From Macrostomum hystrix (Eukaryota > Platyhelminthes > Macrostomidae): DNA of 64,000 nucleotides. Below the pieces are notes generated by a model. The model worked only from the letters and a program-made list of their open reading frames with translations. It was not told the origin of the DNA and did not search any database. Numbering within the stretch: the stretch's first letter is position 1; every line of letters starts with the position of its first letter. This document shows, one piece after another, positions 42,245-55,624 of this stretch. The stretch spans positions 8,681,001 to 8,745,000 of the forward strand of contig CATNEN010000007.1 of assembly GCA_950097015.1 (NCBI GenBank), in the 5' to 3' direction. The position numbers and the translations under genes were made by a program.

Positions 42245-43430
42245 ACTCGCGCACGTCAATATTAATTTATTTTTATTATGAATGTTATAGGTTAGATGTA
42301 GTGCATGCGCGCCCCAGCCAGGCCTACGCACGCGACCGGCCGGTCACCCTGCTCTACAGCCAAGGCATCGGACTAACCCCGGTCTGGTGGGCCCAGCCAA
42401 TAAGAAGACGGCTAGCCAACCTGATGCGACCCTACTTAAGCGCGACACCCCGGGCTGGGCCAATCAGCGGCCAGTTCGTTAACCGGCAGGGTCGACCTGG
42501 CAGTGGAAAGAGCGGCGCGGCCGGCACCCAGGCTTTGGTGGGGGCTGGGGCGGGCGTTTGACTATATAACTGACTATGGCGTTGTGAAGGCGTTGTATGG
42601 TTGTCTTCCTTCTCTTACGTGTTGTTACGCATTCTATCTGTCGTTGCATAGTAATAGATACCGGGACAGGTAAACCGGTCCACCCAGCTAGTCGAAGAAA
42701 ATCCCACACTCAATCCAACGTCAGTAAGTAGCTTGCGCTGAGCTCGGCACGTCTGGCCAACTGCTGACGGAGTGTTAGACAGGGATTGGCAAGCACGGAA
42801 GTACTCTCCATATCGCCGACAACATTCGTGGGATGCCGTCGAATTGACATTAGGTGTGGCACGATAGAACTATCGTTGTGCCATAGTGCGGAAGTGCTTG
42901 CTGGTCGCCTCGGTTTCAGACTAGGGACTTTGGGTAAGGTTTCGTGTTATTGGGCCTCGTTATTTGTCTTGTTATTTGGACTATCTGGTTTTTATCCAGG
43001 AGTTATTTGTGTTAATTTTCGTGTTATTTTCTTGAGCCTTTGTTATCGTCCAGAGCATAATCGAGTATAGTTCGCGTTGCTGTTCTTGTGTTAAGGTTAT
43101 CGAGATTTTGTTAAGTAAATTACCAGTGCGAATTGTAAATTGAATATTGAATCGAATTGAGTACAGTACCTGGCAGGGGATGGAAAGAGCGCTGCCAGGG
43201 GAATTAATTATTCATAGCCTTCTCTTTTTAACTAATAAACACTTAAATATCAGCTGTTTAGCTTGGACTTTTGAACCGTCTTGTCTTCGTTATTTTCGAG
43301 TTACGGCAGTAGAACCTCTCGCAAAGAGTAGGACACCCGACCTCATTTAGGAATCTCAACGCAGAGAGTAGGACACCCGACCTCATTTAGGAATCTCAAC
43401 GCAGAGAGAGACCCAAGTCAAAAATATCAC
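42245..43430 (+). other. GC-rich promoter-like or LTR-like block
   Basis: A GC-rich stretch (42300-42550) ends in GGGGCGGGCG followed by TATATAA at about 42563, and AATAAA occurs at about 43232. TATA, then about 670 bases to a poly(A)-like signal, could be U3-R-U5 of a long LTR. I find no matching second copy or coding part in this window. Confidence 0.35.
43325..43404 (+). repeat. Perfect 40-bp tandem duplication
   Basis: AGAGTAGGACACCCGACCTC plus the next 20 bases occurs at 43325-43364 and again at 43365-43404 without change. Confidence 0.95.
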
Positions 43431-43539
43431 AGCAGTGGTATGCAAGTTGACAAAACTGGTTCTAATTGAATGCATTAAAAATCCTATCTAAAACAGTTAT
43501 TCAAATATTTAATCCTTTTTAAGCTTAATAAAAATACGT

Positions 43540-43850
<311 letters not shown>

Positions 43851-43939
43851 TTTAAAGCCCCGAGACGAAAAAAAATATTTAAAATATTCAACATGAATAT
43901 TATAATAAACTTTTCTTAATATCTACTTAATAAATAATG

Positions 43940-44544
43940 CTACCCCTTTCATTTATCATGCTATGCCTGGACAAAGCTTGCTAACCCCCTCGAAAATGTA
44001 TGCTACCCATCGACATTTCATGCTACGCCCTTGATAATTCATACTTTCCCCTCGTTAACTCATGCTTCCCCTCGTTAATACATGCTGCCTCCCTGAGAAT
44101 TCATGCTACCCCCACAATTTATACTTTCCCTCGTTAATTCATGCTTACCCTCAATCCTCACTAATTTATGCAACCCCTCAATAATTCATGCAGACCCCTT
44201 GATAAGTCATCCTTTTACATCGACAATTCATTCTTTCCCCGCGATAATTCATGCTGCCACTTCGATGGCTCATGCTTTCCCTCGAAAAGCCATGCTTTGC
44301 CACGATAGTGCAAATTTTCCCCTCGTTATTTCATGCTTTCCTCCTTGACAATTCATGCTATTTCGTCAATAATTCATGCTTCCTACTGATTATTCATGCT
44401 TCTCTCTCGATAATTCATGTTTTTCCCTGGTTTTTCATGCTTCCCCTTTGATAATTCATGCGTCCCCCTCAATAATTTATGCACCTTTTCGATAGTTTAT
44501 ACTTCCATCTCGATAATTCATGCTTTCCCCTTGATAACTCATGC
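43940..44544 (+). repeat. Diverged edge of the 21-bp satellite
   Basis: Units of about 18-24 bp built on AATTCATGCTTCCCCTCGAT vary in length and sequence. They grade into the homogeneous array. The distal array edge at about 53795-53815 has the same CATGCTTCCC...CGAT type. Confidence 0.85.
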
Positions 44545-47500
44545 TTCCATCTCAATAACTCATTCTTCCGACTCAATAATTCATTCTTCCGTCTAAATAA
44601 TTCATTCTTCCGACTCAATAATTAATTCTTCTGTCTCAATAATTCATTCTTCCGACTCAATAATTCATTCTTCCGACTCAATATTTAATTCTTCTGTCTC
44701 AATAATTCATTCTTCCATCTCAATAACTCATTCTTCCGACTCAATAATTCATTCTTCCGACTCAATAATTCATTCTTCCGTCTCAATAATTCATTCTTCC
44801 GTCTCAATAACTCATTCTTCCGTCTCAATAATTCATTCTTCCGTCTCAATAACTCATTCTTCCGTCTCAATAATTCATTCTTCCGACTCAATAACTCATT
44901 CTTCCGTCTCAATAATTCATTCTTCCGACTCAATAACTCATTCTTCCGTCTCAATAACTCATTCTTCCGTCTCAATAACTCATTCTTCTGTCTCAATAAC
45001 TCATTCTTCCGTCTCAATAACTCATTCTTCCGTCTCAATAATTCATTCTTCCGTCTCAATAACTCATTCTTCCGTCTCAATAACTCATTCTTCCGTCTCG
45101 ATAATTCATTCTTCCGACTCAATAATTAATTCTTCTGTCTCAATAATTCATTCTTCCGTCTCAATAATTCATTCTTCCGTCTCAATAATTCATTCTTCCG
45201 ACTCAATAACTCATTCTTCCGTCTCAATAATTCATTCTGCCGTCTCAATAATTCATTCTGCCGTCTCAATAATTCATTCTTCTGTCTCAATAATTCATTC
45301 TTCCGTCTCAATAATTAATTCTTCTGTCTCAATAATTCATTCTTCCGTCTCAATAACTCATTCTTCCGTCTCAATAATTCATTCTTCCGTCTCAATAATT
45401 CATTCTTCCGTCTCAATAATTCATTCTTCCGACTCAATAATTCATTCTTCCGTTTCAATAATTCATTCTTCCGTCTCAATAATTCATTCTTCCGACTCAA
45501 TTACTCATTCTTCCGTCTCAATAATTCATTCTTCTGTCTCAATAACTCATTCTTCCGTCTCAATAATTCATTCTTCCGTCTCAATAATTCATTCTTCCGT
45601 CTCAATAATTCATTCTTCCGTCTCAATAATTCATTCTTCCGACTCAATAATTCATTCTTCCGTATCAATAATTCATTCTTCCGTCTCAATAATTCATTCT
45701 TCCGACTCAATAACTCATTCTTCCGTCTCAATAATTCATTCTTCCGTCTCAATAATTCATTCTTTCGTCTCAATAATTCATTCTTCCGTCTCAATAACTC
45801 ATTCTTCCGTCTCAATAACTCATTCTTCTGTCTCAATAATTCATTCTTCCGTCTCAATAATTCATTCTTCCGTCTCAATAACTCATTCTTCCGTCTCAAT
45901 AATTCATTCTTCCGTCTCAATAATTCATTCTTCCGTCTCAATAATTCATTCTTCCGTCTCAATAACTCATTCTTCCGTCTCAATAATTCATTCTTCCGAC
46001 TCAATAATTCATTCTTCCGTATCAATAATTCATTCTTCCGTCTCAATAATTCATTCTTCCGACTCAATAACTCATTCTTCCGTCTCAATAATTCATTCTT
46101 CCGTCTCAATAATTCATTCTTTCGTCTCAATAATTCATTCTTCCGTCTCAATAACTCATTCTTCCGTCTCAATAACTCATTCTTCTGTCTCAATAATTCA
46201 TTCTTCCGTCTCAATAATTCATTCTTCCGTCTCAATAACTCATTCTTCCGTCTCAATAATTCATTCTTCCGTCTCAATAATTCATTCTTCCGTCTCAATA
46301 ATTCATTCTTCCGTCTCAATAACTCATTCTTCCGTCTCAATAATTCATTCTTCCGTCTCAATAATTCATTCTTCCGTCTCAATAATTCATTCTTCCGTCT
46401 CAATAATTCATGCTTCCATCTCAATAACTCATTCTTCCGTCTCGATAATTCATTCTTCCGACTCAATAATTCATTCTTCCGTCTCAATAATTCATTCTTC
46501 CGTCTCGATAATTCATTCTTCCGACTCAATAATTCATTCTTCCGTCTCAATAATTCATTCTTCCGTCTCAATAACTCATTCTTCCGACTCAATAATTCAT
46601 TCTTCTGTCTCAATAATTCATTCTTCCGTCTCAATAACTCATTCTTCTGTCTCAATAATTCATTCTTTCGTCTCAATAATTCATTCTTCCGTCTCAATAA
46701 CTCATTCTTCCGTCTCAATAACTCATTCTTCCGTCTCAATAACTCATTCTTCCGTCTCAATAACTCATTCTTCCGACTCAATAACTCATTCTTCCGTCTC
46801 AATAACTCATTCTTCCGACTCAATAACTCATTCTTCCGTCTCAATAATTCATTCTTCCGACTCAATAATTCATTCTTCCGTCTCAATAACTCATTCTTCC
46901 GTCTCAATAACTCATTCTTCCGTCTCAATAATTCATTCTTCCGACTCAATAATTCATTCTTCCGACTCAATAATTCATTCTTCTGTCTCAATAACTCATT
47001 CTTCCGTCTCAATAATTCATTCTTCCGTCTCGATAATTCATTCTTCCATCTCAATAATTCATTCTTCCGTCTCAATAATTCATTCTTCCGACTCAATAAT
47101 TCATTCTTCCGACTCAATAACTCATTCTTCCGTCTCAATAACTCATTCTTCCGTCTCAATAACTCATTCTTCCGTCTCAATAATTCATTCTTCCGTCTCG
47201 ATAATTCATTCTTCCATCTCAATAATTCATTCTTCCGACTCAATAACTCATTCTTCCGTCTCAATAATTCATTCTTCCATCTCAATAATTCATTCTTCCG
47301 TCTCAATAATTCATTCTTCTGTCTCAATAATTCATTCTTCCGTCTCGATAATTCATTCTTCCGTCTCAATAATTCATTCTTCCGACTCAATAATTCATTC
47401 TTCCGTCTCAATAATTCATTCTTCCGTCTCAATAACTCATTCTTCCGACTCAATAATTCATTCTTCTGTCTCAATAATTCATTCTTCCGTCTCGATAATT

Positions 47501-50500
47501 CATTCTTCTGTCTCAATAATTCATTCTTCCGTCTCAATAACTCATTCTTCCGTCTCAATAATTCATTCTTCCGTCTCAATAACTCATTCTTCCGTCTCAA
47601 TAATTCATTCTTCCGTCTCAATAACTCATTCTTCCGTCTCAATAATTCATTCTTCCGACTCAATAACTCATTCTTCCGTCTCAATAATTCATTCTTCCGA
47701 CTCAATAACTCATTCTTCCGTCTCAATAACTCATTCTTCCGTCTCAATAACTCATTCTTCTGTCTCAATAACTCATTCTTCCGTCTCAATAACTCATTCT
47801 TCCGTCTCAATAATTCATTCTTCCGTCTCAATAACTCATTCTTCCGTCTCAATAACTCATTCTTCCGTCTCGATAATTCATTCTTCCGACTCAATAAATA
47901 ATTCTTCTGTCTCAATAATTCATTCTTCCGTCTCAATAATTCATTCTTCCGTCTCAATAATTCATTCTTCCGACTCAATAACTCATTCTTCCGTCTCAAT
48001 AATTCATTCTTCTGTCTCAATAACTCATTCTTCTGTCTCAATAATTCATTCTTCCGACTCAATAATTCATTCTTCCGTCTCAATAATTCATTCTTCCGTC
48101 TCAATAATTCATTCTTCCGACTCAATAACTCATTCTTCCGTCTCAATAATTCATTCTTCCGTCTCAATAACTCATTCTTCCGACTCAATAACTCATTCTT
48201 CCGTCTCGATAATTCATTCTTCCGACTCAATAATTAATTCTTCTGTCTCAATAATTCATTCTTCCATCTCAATAATTCATTCTTCCGACTCAATAATTAA
48301 TTCTTCCGTCTCAATAATTCATTCTTCCGTCTCAATAACTCATTCTTCTGTCTCAATAACTCATTCTTCCGTCTCAATAACTCATTCTTCTGTCTCAATA
48401 ACTCATTCTTCCGTCTCAATAACTCATTCTTCCGTCTCAATAACTCATTCTTCCGTCTCAATAACTCATTCTTCCGTCTCGATAATTCATTCTTCCGACT
48501 CAATAATTAATTCTTCTGTCTCAATAATTCATTCTTCCGTCTCAATAATTCATTCTTCTGTCTCAATAATTCATTCTTCCGACTCAATAATTCATTCTTC
48601 CGTCTCAATAATTCATTCTTCCGTCTCAATAATTCATTCTTCCGTCTCAATAACTCATTCTTCCGTCTCAATAATTCATTCTTCCGACTCAATAATTCAT
48701 TCTTCCGTCTCAATAATTCATTCTTCCGTCTCAATAACTCATTCTTCCGTCTCAATAACTCATTCTTCCGTCTCAATAACTCATTCTTCTGTCTCAATAA
48801 CTCATTCTTCCGTCTCAATAACTCATTCTTCCGTCTCAATAATTCATTCTTCCGTCTCAATAACTCATTCTTCCGTCTCAATAACTCATTCTTCCGTCTC
48901 GATAATTCATTCTTCCGACTCAATAATTAATTCTTCTGTCTCAATAATTCATTCTTCCGTCTCAATAATTCATTCTTCTGTCTCAATAATTCATTCTTCC
49001 GTCTCAATAATTAATTCTTCTGTCTCAATAATTCATTCTTCCGTCTCAATAACTCATTCTTCCGTCTCAATAATTCATTCTTCCGTCTCAATAATTCATT
49101 CTTCCGTCTCAATAATTCATTCTTCCGACTCAATAATTCATTCTTCCGTCTCAATAATTCATTCTTCCGTCTCAATAATTCATTCTTCCGACTCAATAAC
49201 TCATTCTTCCGTCTCAATAATTCATTCTTCTGTCTCAATAACTCATTCTTCCGTCTCAATAATTCATTCTTCCGTCTCAATAATTCATTCTTCCGTCTCA
49301 ATAATTCATTCTTCCGTCTCAATAATTCATTCTTCCGACTCAATAATTCATTCTTCCGTATCAATAATTCATTCTTCCGTCTCAATAATTCATTCTTCCG
49401 ACTCAATAACTCATTCTTCCGTCTCAATAATTCATTCTTCCGTCTCAATAATTCATTCTTTCGTCTCAATAATTCATTCTTCCGTCTCAATAATTCATTC
49501 TTCCGTCTCAATAACTCATTCTTCTGTCTCAATAATTCATTCTTCCGTCTCAATAATTCATTCTTCCGTCTCAATAACTCATTCTTCCGTCTCAATAATT
49601 CATTCTTCCGTCTCAATAATTCATTCTTCCGTCTCAATAATTCATTCTTCCGTCTCAATAATTCATTCTTTCGTCTCAATAATTCATTCTTCCGTCTCAA
49701 TAATTCATTCTTCCGTCTCAATAACTCATTCTTCTGTCTCAATAATTCATTCTTCCGTCTCAATAATTCATTCTTCCGTCTCAATAACTCATTCTTCCGT
49801 CTCGATAATTCATTCTTCCGACTCAATAATTCATTCTTCCGTCTCAATAATTCATTCTTCCGTCTCGATAATTCATTCTTCCGACTCAATAATTCATTCT
49901 TCCGTCTCAATAATTCATTCTTCCGTCTCAATAACTCATTCTTCCGACTCAATAATTCATTCTTCTGTCTCAATAATTCATTCTTCCGTCTCAATAACTC
50001 ATTCTTCTGTCTCAATAATTCATTCTTTCGTCTCAATAATTCATTCTTCCGTCTCAATAACTCATTCTTCCGTCTCAATAACTCATTCTTCCGTCTCAAT
50101 AACTCATTCTTCCGTCTCAATAACTCATTCTTCCGACTCAATAACTCATTCTTCCGTCTCAATAACTCATTCTTCCGACTCAATAACTCATTCTTCCGTC
50201 TCAATAATTCATTCTTCCGACTCAATAATTCATTCTTCCGTCTCAATAACTCATTCTTCCGTCTCAATAACTCATTCTTCCGTCTCAATAATTCATTCTT
50301 CCGACTCAATAATTCATTCTTCCGACTCAATAATTCATTCTTCTGTCTCAATAACTCATTCTTCCGTCTCAATAATTCATTCTTCCGTCTCGATAATTCA
50401 TTCTTCCATCTCAATAATTCATTCTTCCGTCTCAATAATTCATTCTTCCGACTCAATAATTCATTCTTCCGACTCAATAACTCATTCTTCCGTCTCAATA

Positions 50501-53500
50501 ACTCATTCTTCCGTCTCAATAACTCATTCTTCCGTCTCAATAATTCATTCTTCCGTCTCGATAATTCATTCTTCCATCTCAATAATTCATTCTTCCGACT
50601 CAATAACTCATTCTTCCGTCTCAATAATTCATTCTTCCATCTCAATAATTCATTCTTCCGTCTCAATAATTCATTCTTCTGTCTCAATAATTCATTCTTC
50701 CGTCTCGATTATTCATTCTTCCGTCTCAATAATTCATTCTTCCGACTCAATAATTCATTCTTCCGTCTCAATAATTCATTCTTCCGTCTCAATAACTCAT
50801 TCTTCCGACTCAATAATTCATTCTTCTGTCTCAATAATTCATTCTTCCGTCTCGATAATTCATTCTTCTGTCTCAATAATTCATTCTTTCGTCTCAATAA
50901 TTCATTCTTCCGTCTCAATAATTCATTCTTCCGTCTCAATAATTCATTCTTCCGTCTCAATAACTCATTCTTCTGTCTCAATAATTCATTCTTCCGTCTC
51001 AATAACTCATTCTTCCGACTCAATAATTCATTCTTCTGTCTCAATAACTCATTCTTCCGACTCAATAATTCATTCTTCTGTCTCAATAACTCATTCTTCT
51101 GTCTCAATAATTCATTCTTCCGTCTCAATAATTTATTCTTCTGACTCAATAATTCATTCTTCTGTCTCAATAACTCATTCTTCCGTCTCAATAATTCATT
51201 CTTCTGACTCAATAATTCATTCTTCCGACTCAATAACTCATTCTTCCGTCTTAATAATTCATTCTTCCATCTCAATAATTCATTCTTCCGACTCAATAAT
51301 TCATTCTTTCGTCTCAATAATTCATTCTTCCGTCTCAATAATTCATTCTTCTGTCTCAATAATTCATTCTTCCGTCTCAATAATTCATTCTTCCGACTCA
51401 ATAATTCATTCTTCCGTCTCAATAATTCATTCTTCCGTCTCAATAATTCATTCTTCCGTCTCAATAATTCATTCTTCCGTCTAAATAATTCATTCTTCTG
51501 TCTCAATAACTCATTCTTCCGTCTCAATAATTCATTCTTCCGTCTCAATAATTCATTCTTCTGTCTCAATAACTCATTCTTCCGTCTCAATAATTCATTC
51601 TTCCGTCTCAATAATTCATTCTTCCGTCTCAATAATTCATTCTTCCGTCTCAATAATTCATTCTTCTTTCTCAATAATTCATTCTTCCGTCTCAATAATT
51701 CATTCTTCTGTCTCAATAACTCATTCTTCCGTCTCAATAATTCATTCTTCCGTCTCAATAATTCATTCTTCTGTCTCAATAACTCATTCTTCCGTCTCAA
51801 TAATTCATTCTTCCGTCTCGATAATTCATTCTTCCGACTCAATAATTCATTCTTCCGTCTCAATAATTCATTCTTCCGACTCAATAATTCATTCTTCCGT
51901 CTCAATAATTCATTCTGCCGTCTCAATAATTCATTCTTCCGTCTCAATAATTCATTCTTCCGACTCAATAATTCATTCTTCCGTCTCAATAATTCATTCT
52001 TTCGTCTCGATAATTCATTCTTCCGACTCAATAATTTATTCTTCCGTCTCAATAATTCATTCTTCCGACTCAAAAATTCATTCTTCCGACTCAATAATTC
52101 ATTCTTCCGTCTCAATAATTCATTCTTCCGACTCAATAATTCATTCTTCCGTCTCGATAATTCATTCTTCCGACTCAATAATTCATTCTTCCGTCTCAAT
52201 AGCTCATTCTTCCGTCTCAATAACTCATTCTTCCGTCTCAATAATTCATTCTTCCGTCTCAATAATTCATTCTTCCGTCTCAATAACTCATTCTTCCGTC
52301 TCAATAACTCATTCTTCCGTCTCAATAATTCATTCTTCTGTCTCAATAATTCATTCTTCCGTCTCAATAATTAATTCTTCCGTCTGAATAACTCATTCTT
52401 CCGTCTCAATAATTCATTCTTCCGTCTCAAGAATTCATTCTTCCGTCTCAATAATTCATTCTTCCGTCTCAATAATTCATTCTTCCGTCTCAATAATTCA
52501 TTCTTCTGTCTCAATAACTCATTCTTCCGTCTCAATAATTCATTCTTCCGTCTCAATAATTCATTCTTCTGTCTCAATAACTCATTCTTCCGTCTCAATA
52601 ATTCATTCTTCCGTCTCAATAATTCATTCTTCTGTCTCAATAACTCATTCTTCCGTCTCAATAATTCATTCTTCCGTCTCAATAATTCATTCTTCCGTCT
52701 CAATAATTCATTCTTCTGTCTCAATAACTCATTCTTCCGTCTCAATAATTCATTCTTCCGTCTCAATAATTCATTCTTCTGTCTCAATAACTCATTCTTC
52801 CGTCTCAATAACTCATTCTTCCGTCTCAATAATTCATTCTTCCGTCTCAATAATTCATTCTTCCGTCTCAATAACTCATTCTTCCGTCTCAATAACTCAT
52901 TCTTCCGTCTCAATAATTCATTCTTCCGTCTGAATAACTCATTCTTCCGTCTCAATAATTCATTCTTCCGTCTCAATTAAACATTCTTCCGTCTCAATAA
53001 TTCATTCTTCCGTCTCAATAACTCATTCTTCCGTCTCAATAATTCATTCTTCCGTCTCAATAATTCATTCTTCCGTCTCAATAATTCATTCTTCCGTCTC
53101 AATAACTCATTCTTCCGTCTCAATAACTCATTCTTCCGTCTCAATAATTCATTCTTCCGTCTCAATAATTCATTCTTCCGTCTCAATAATTCATTCTTCC
53201 GTCTCAATAATTCATTCTTCCGTCTCAATAATTCATTCTTCCGTCTCAATAACTCATTCTTCTGTCTCAATAATTCATTCTTCCGTCTCAATAATTCATT
53301 CTTCCGTCTCAATAACTCATTCTTCCGTCTCAATAATTCATTCTTCTGTCTCAATAATTCATTCTTCCGTCTCAATAATTCATTCTTCCGTCTCAATAAT
53401 TCATTCTTCCGTCTCAATAATTCATTCTTCCGTCTCAATAATTCATTCTTCCGTCTCAATAACTCATTCTTCCGTCTCAATAACTCATTCTTCCGTCTCA

Positions 53501-53815
53501 ATAATTCATTCTTCCTTCTCAATAACTCATTCTTCCGTCTCAATAACTAATTGTTCCGTCTCAATAATTCATTCTTCCGTCTCAATAATTCATTCTTCCG
53601 TCTCAATAATTCATTCTTCCGTCTCAATAATTCATTCTTCCGTCTCAATAACTCATTCTTCTGTCTCAATAATTCATTCTACCGTCTCAATAATTCATTC
53701 TTCCGTCTCAATAATTCATTCTTCCGTCTCAATAATTCATTCTTCTGTCTCAATAATTCATTCTTCCGTCTCAATAATTCATTCTTCCGTCTCAATAATT
53801 CATGCTTCCCATCGA
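44545..53815 (+). repeat. 21-bp satellite array, about 440 copies
   Basis: The unit is TCAATAATTCATTCTTCCGT plus C. Variants are few and recurrent: AACTC for AATTC, CCGAC for CCGTC, CTGTC or CCATC for CCGTC, and TCGAT for TCAAT. On the minus strand the unit reads as the heptad NELLRRK, and all long frames (for example 45501-48230, 909 codons; 49011-50687; 50709-52367) lie in one frame. They are separated by single point stop codons, mostly from ATTAATTC units. Higher-order structure is visible. I treat it as non-coding satellite DNA. Confidence 0.95.
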
Positions 53816-55475
53816 TAGTTAAATACGAGCGTACCCTCATGGTCTTTCTACTGTTAAGCAAACAGTCAAAGAATTTAACCTCGCAATGGATGCGATGTTA
53901 GCTAACATGTGAGACAATTCAACTAGAATTTCAATGTTTTGCAAGTACTTTTTTTTCCACAAAATGCGCTCGATCTTTAACTCGAATTCTTAAGTCAGTG
54001 ACTACGGATATCGATTGGACTGAGTGGAGCCTCGTAGCGTGGCGGCGGCCCGACACTTCAGGGCTGACCTGCTGCGCGGCCAATCGATTGCCAAGTGACT
54101 GCAGCCAGGCGGTAATTACTTCTACTTACAGGGCCTTTCTACGTTTTCCAAGCATGTCAATTGAAGCCACTCAGGGCAATGATGCACGCTATTCGATTCT
54201 GGCCAGGGACAGAGGCTTCGCACCGCATGGGAGAAAGTAGAAGAACAGCTGTTGTGGAGCGCCGCGATTTGTCCAGATTCTGCGTAAACAGGGGCGGCAG
54301 TGCTGCAGTTTATTTTTCACCAACTAGAAGGCCGAGTGTCTTCTTCAACTTCCTCATTCGAGTGTCGTAGAGGCTCGACGGAACATTGTTTCGCGAAGCA
54401 GTTTTCATCGGCCAGCTTATTCGGGGAAATCTGGGGGGGCAAACCACTTCTTCAGAGACTGGCTGCGGGGGTCATCCGATTTTCAGTAAAATTGCTTCTG
54501 ACTTCGGCTCTACGGTTGCTTGTGTAAATATTTAGAACTGATGTTGCCGCTTCTCTGCTGCGATTAAGACAAGACTCTACGGCCAGTCTCTTTTCGCCTG
54601 CCTACTTTATCAGGTCGATCTTCAACTATCAAAGTCTAAAGTTACCAAGATCGAAGCGGCCGTTCGTTAAAAAACAGTTCTTCGTCTCTGGCGTCCATTC
54701 TGAAAGCTTTTCCTGATGGGTTTGTCAGACGTTTAAAATGCAGGACATTGGGAGATTAGGCAACCATCTTGCCTTATTGCTGCACTGAACTAAAAATTGA
54801 ATACCCGAGTGAAGCCCGTCATGATCAAGATAAAAAGGCACGACCAATAACACATAAGCTTCCTCCATCCATGAATTTCTGGACTGACGTGACAAGTCTG
54901 GAAGGGAAGTAGCCTGCTTTGAGATAGTCAGATGCAACAAGGTTGGAGAGGTTAAAATCTAACTGTTTCATCAGCGCGCTAATCGTTTCCTTCCGCAGCC
55001 CTCTGTTTTGCTTTCTCCCGCGTCCCACCCGCACTAATGAAGGGTGCAGAGATTGGAGATCTTAGATCCGAGAGGCAGATCTAGGATCCGCAGCAGGCGA
55101 AATCCGAGCTGGTGCCGTCAGGACTCGCGGGACTAGAATTCGACGATTTGCAGCATTCCATCCTTTGATTGTAGTCAGGAAAAGTTCCCTTCCATTTTAA
55201 CTGGCAACGGACCAGCGGAAAGTAAACAGAAGGTCTGAGAGGAACTTTTGTGCTGGACAGTTAATTTCAACTTTCGATAGAGGTGGTTACAATGAATAGT
55301 TCAGACGCCCGTCTTAGCTTGATGTTCAGCACTTTAAACGGTTTCACCTTCAATGCGCGATGATGCCGGGCGCGCGGCCTGCTTTCTGCACGCAATAGCG
55401 TTGGCATAGGAAGTTGCGAGGGAGTAGCAGAGTGCCATTGGTTCCAGTTTCGCAGTGGGGTAGGCTACGAGTGCG
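53816..55475. other. Intergenic, upstream of the esterase gene
   Basis: Mixed-composition unique sequence without a convincing gene. Short open frames (54000-54530, 54725-55034) show no family pattern. Confidence 0.4.
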
Positions 55476-55483
55476 CTATAAAT
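55476..55483 (+). promoter_or_regulatory. Candidate TATA box of the esterase gene
   Basis: CTATAAAT lies about 145 bases before the start codon at 55625. A second CTATAAAT at about 55595-55602 is only 23-30 bases before the ATG and would leave almost no 5' UTR, so the upstream one is preferred. Confidence 0.4.
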
Positions 55484-55624
55484 GTTGGTTTCCGAGGGAG
55501 AGCGAACACCAAAGCTGGTTGCAAATTCGTAATGCTTTCGAGCTAGGGGTCTTTCCAGAGGCAATCTACATCGACTTTCTCTCCGTTGGATTGAGCTATA
55601 AATAATTTTATAAAATAAATTGCG

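Noticed and set aside
45501-48230. A 909-codon open frame of NELLRRK repeats as a protein gene
   Set aside because: It is one stretch of a 440-copy satellite. Frames end at recurrent point stops, replacement changes are as common as silent ones, and no promoter or unique ends are visible.
44545-53815. CRISPR-like array
   Set aside because: There are no spacers; units are contiguous 21-mers, and the genome is eukaryotic.
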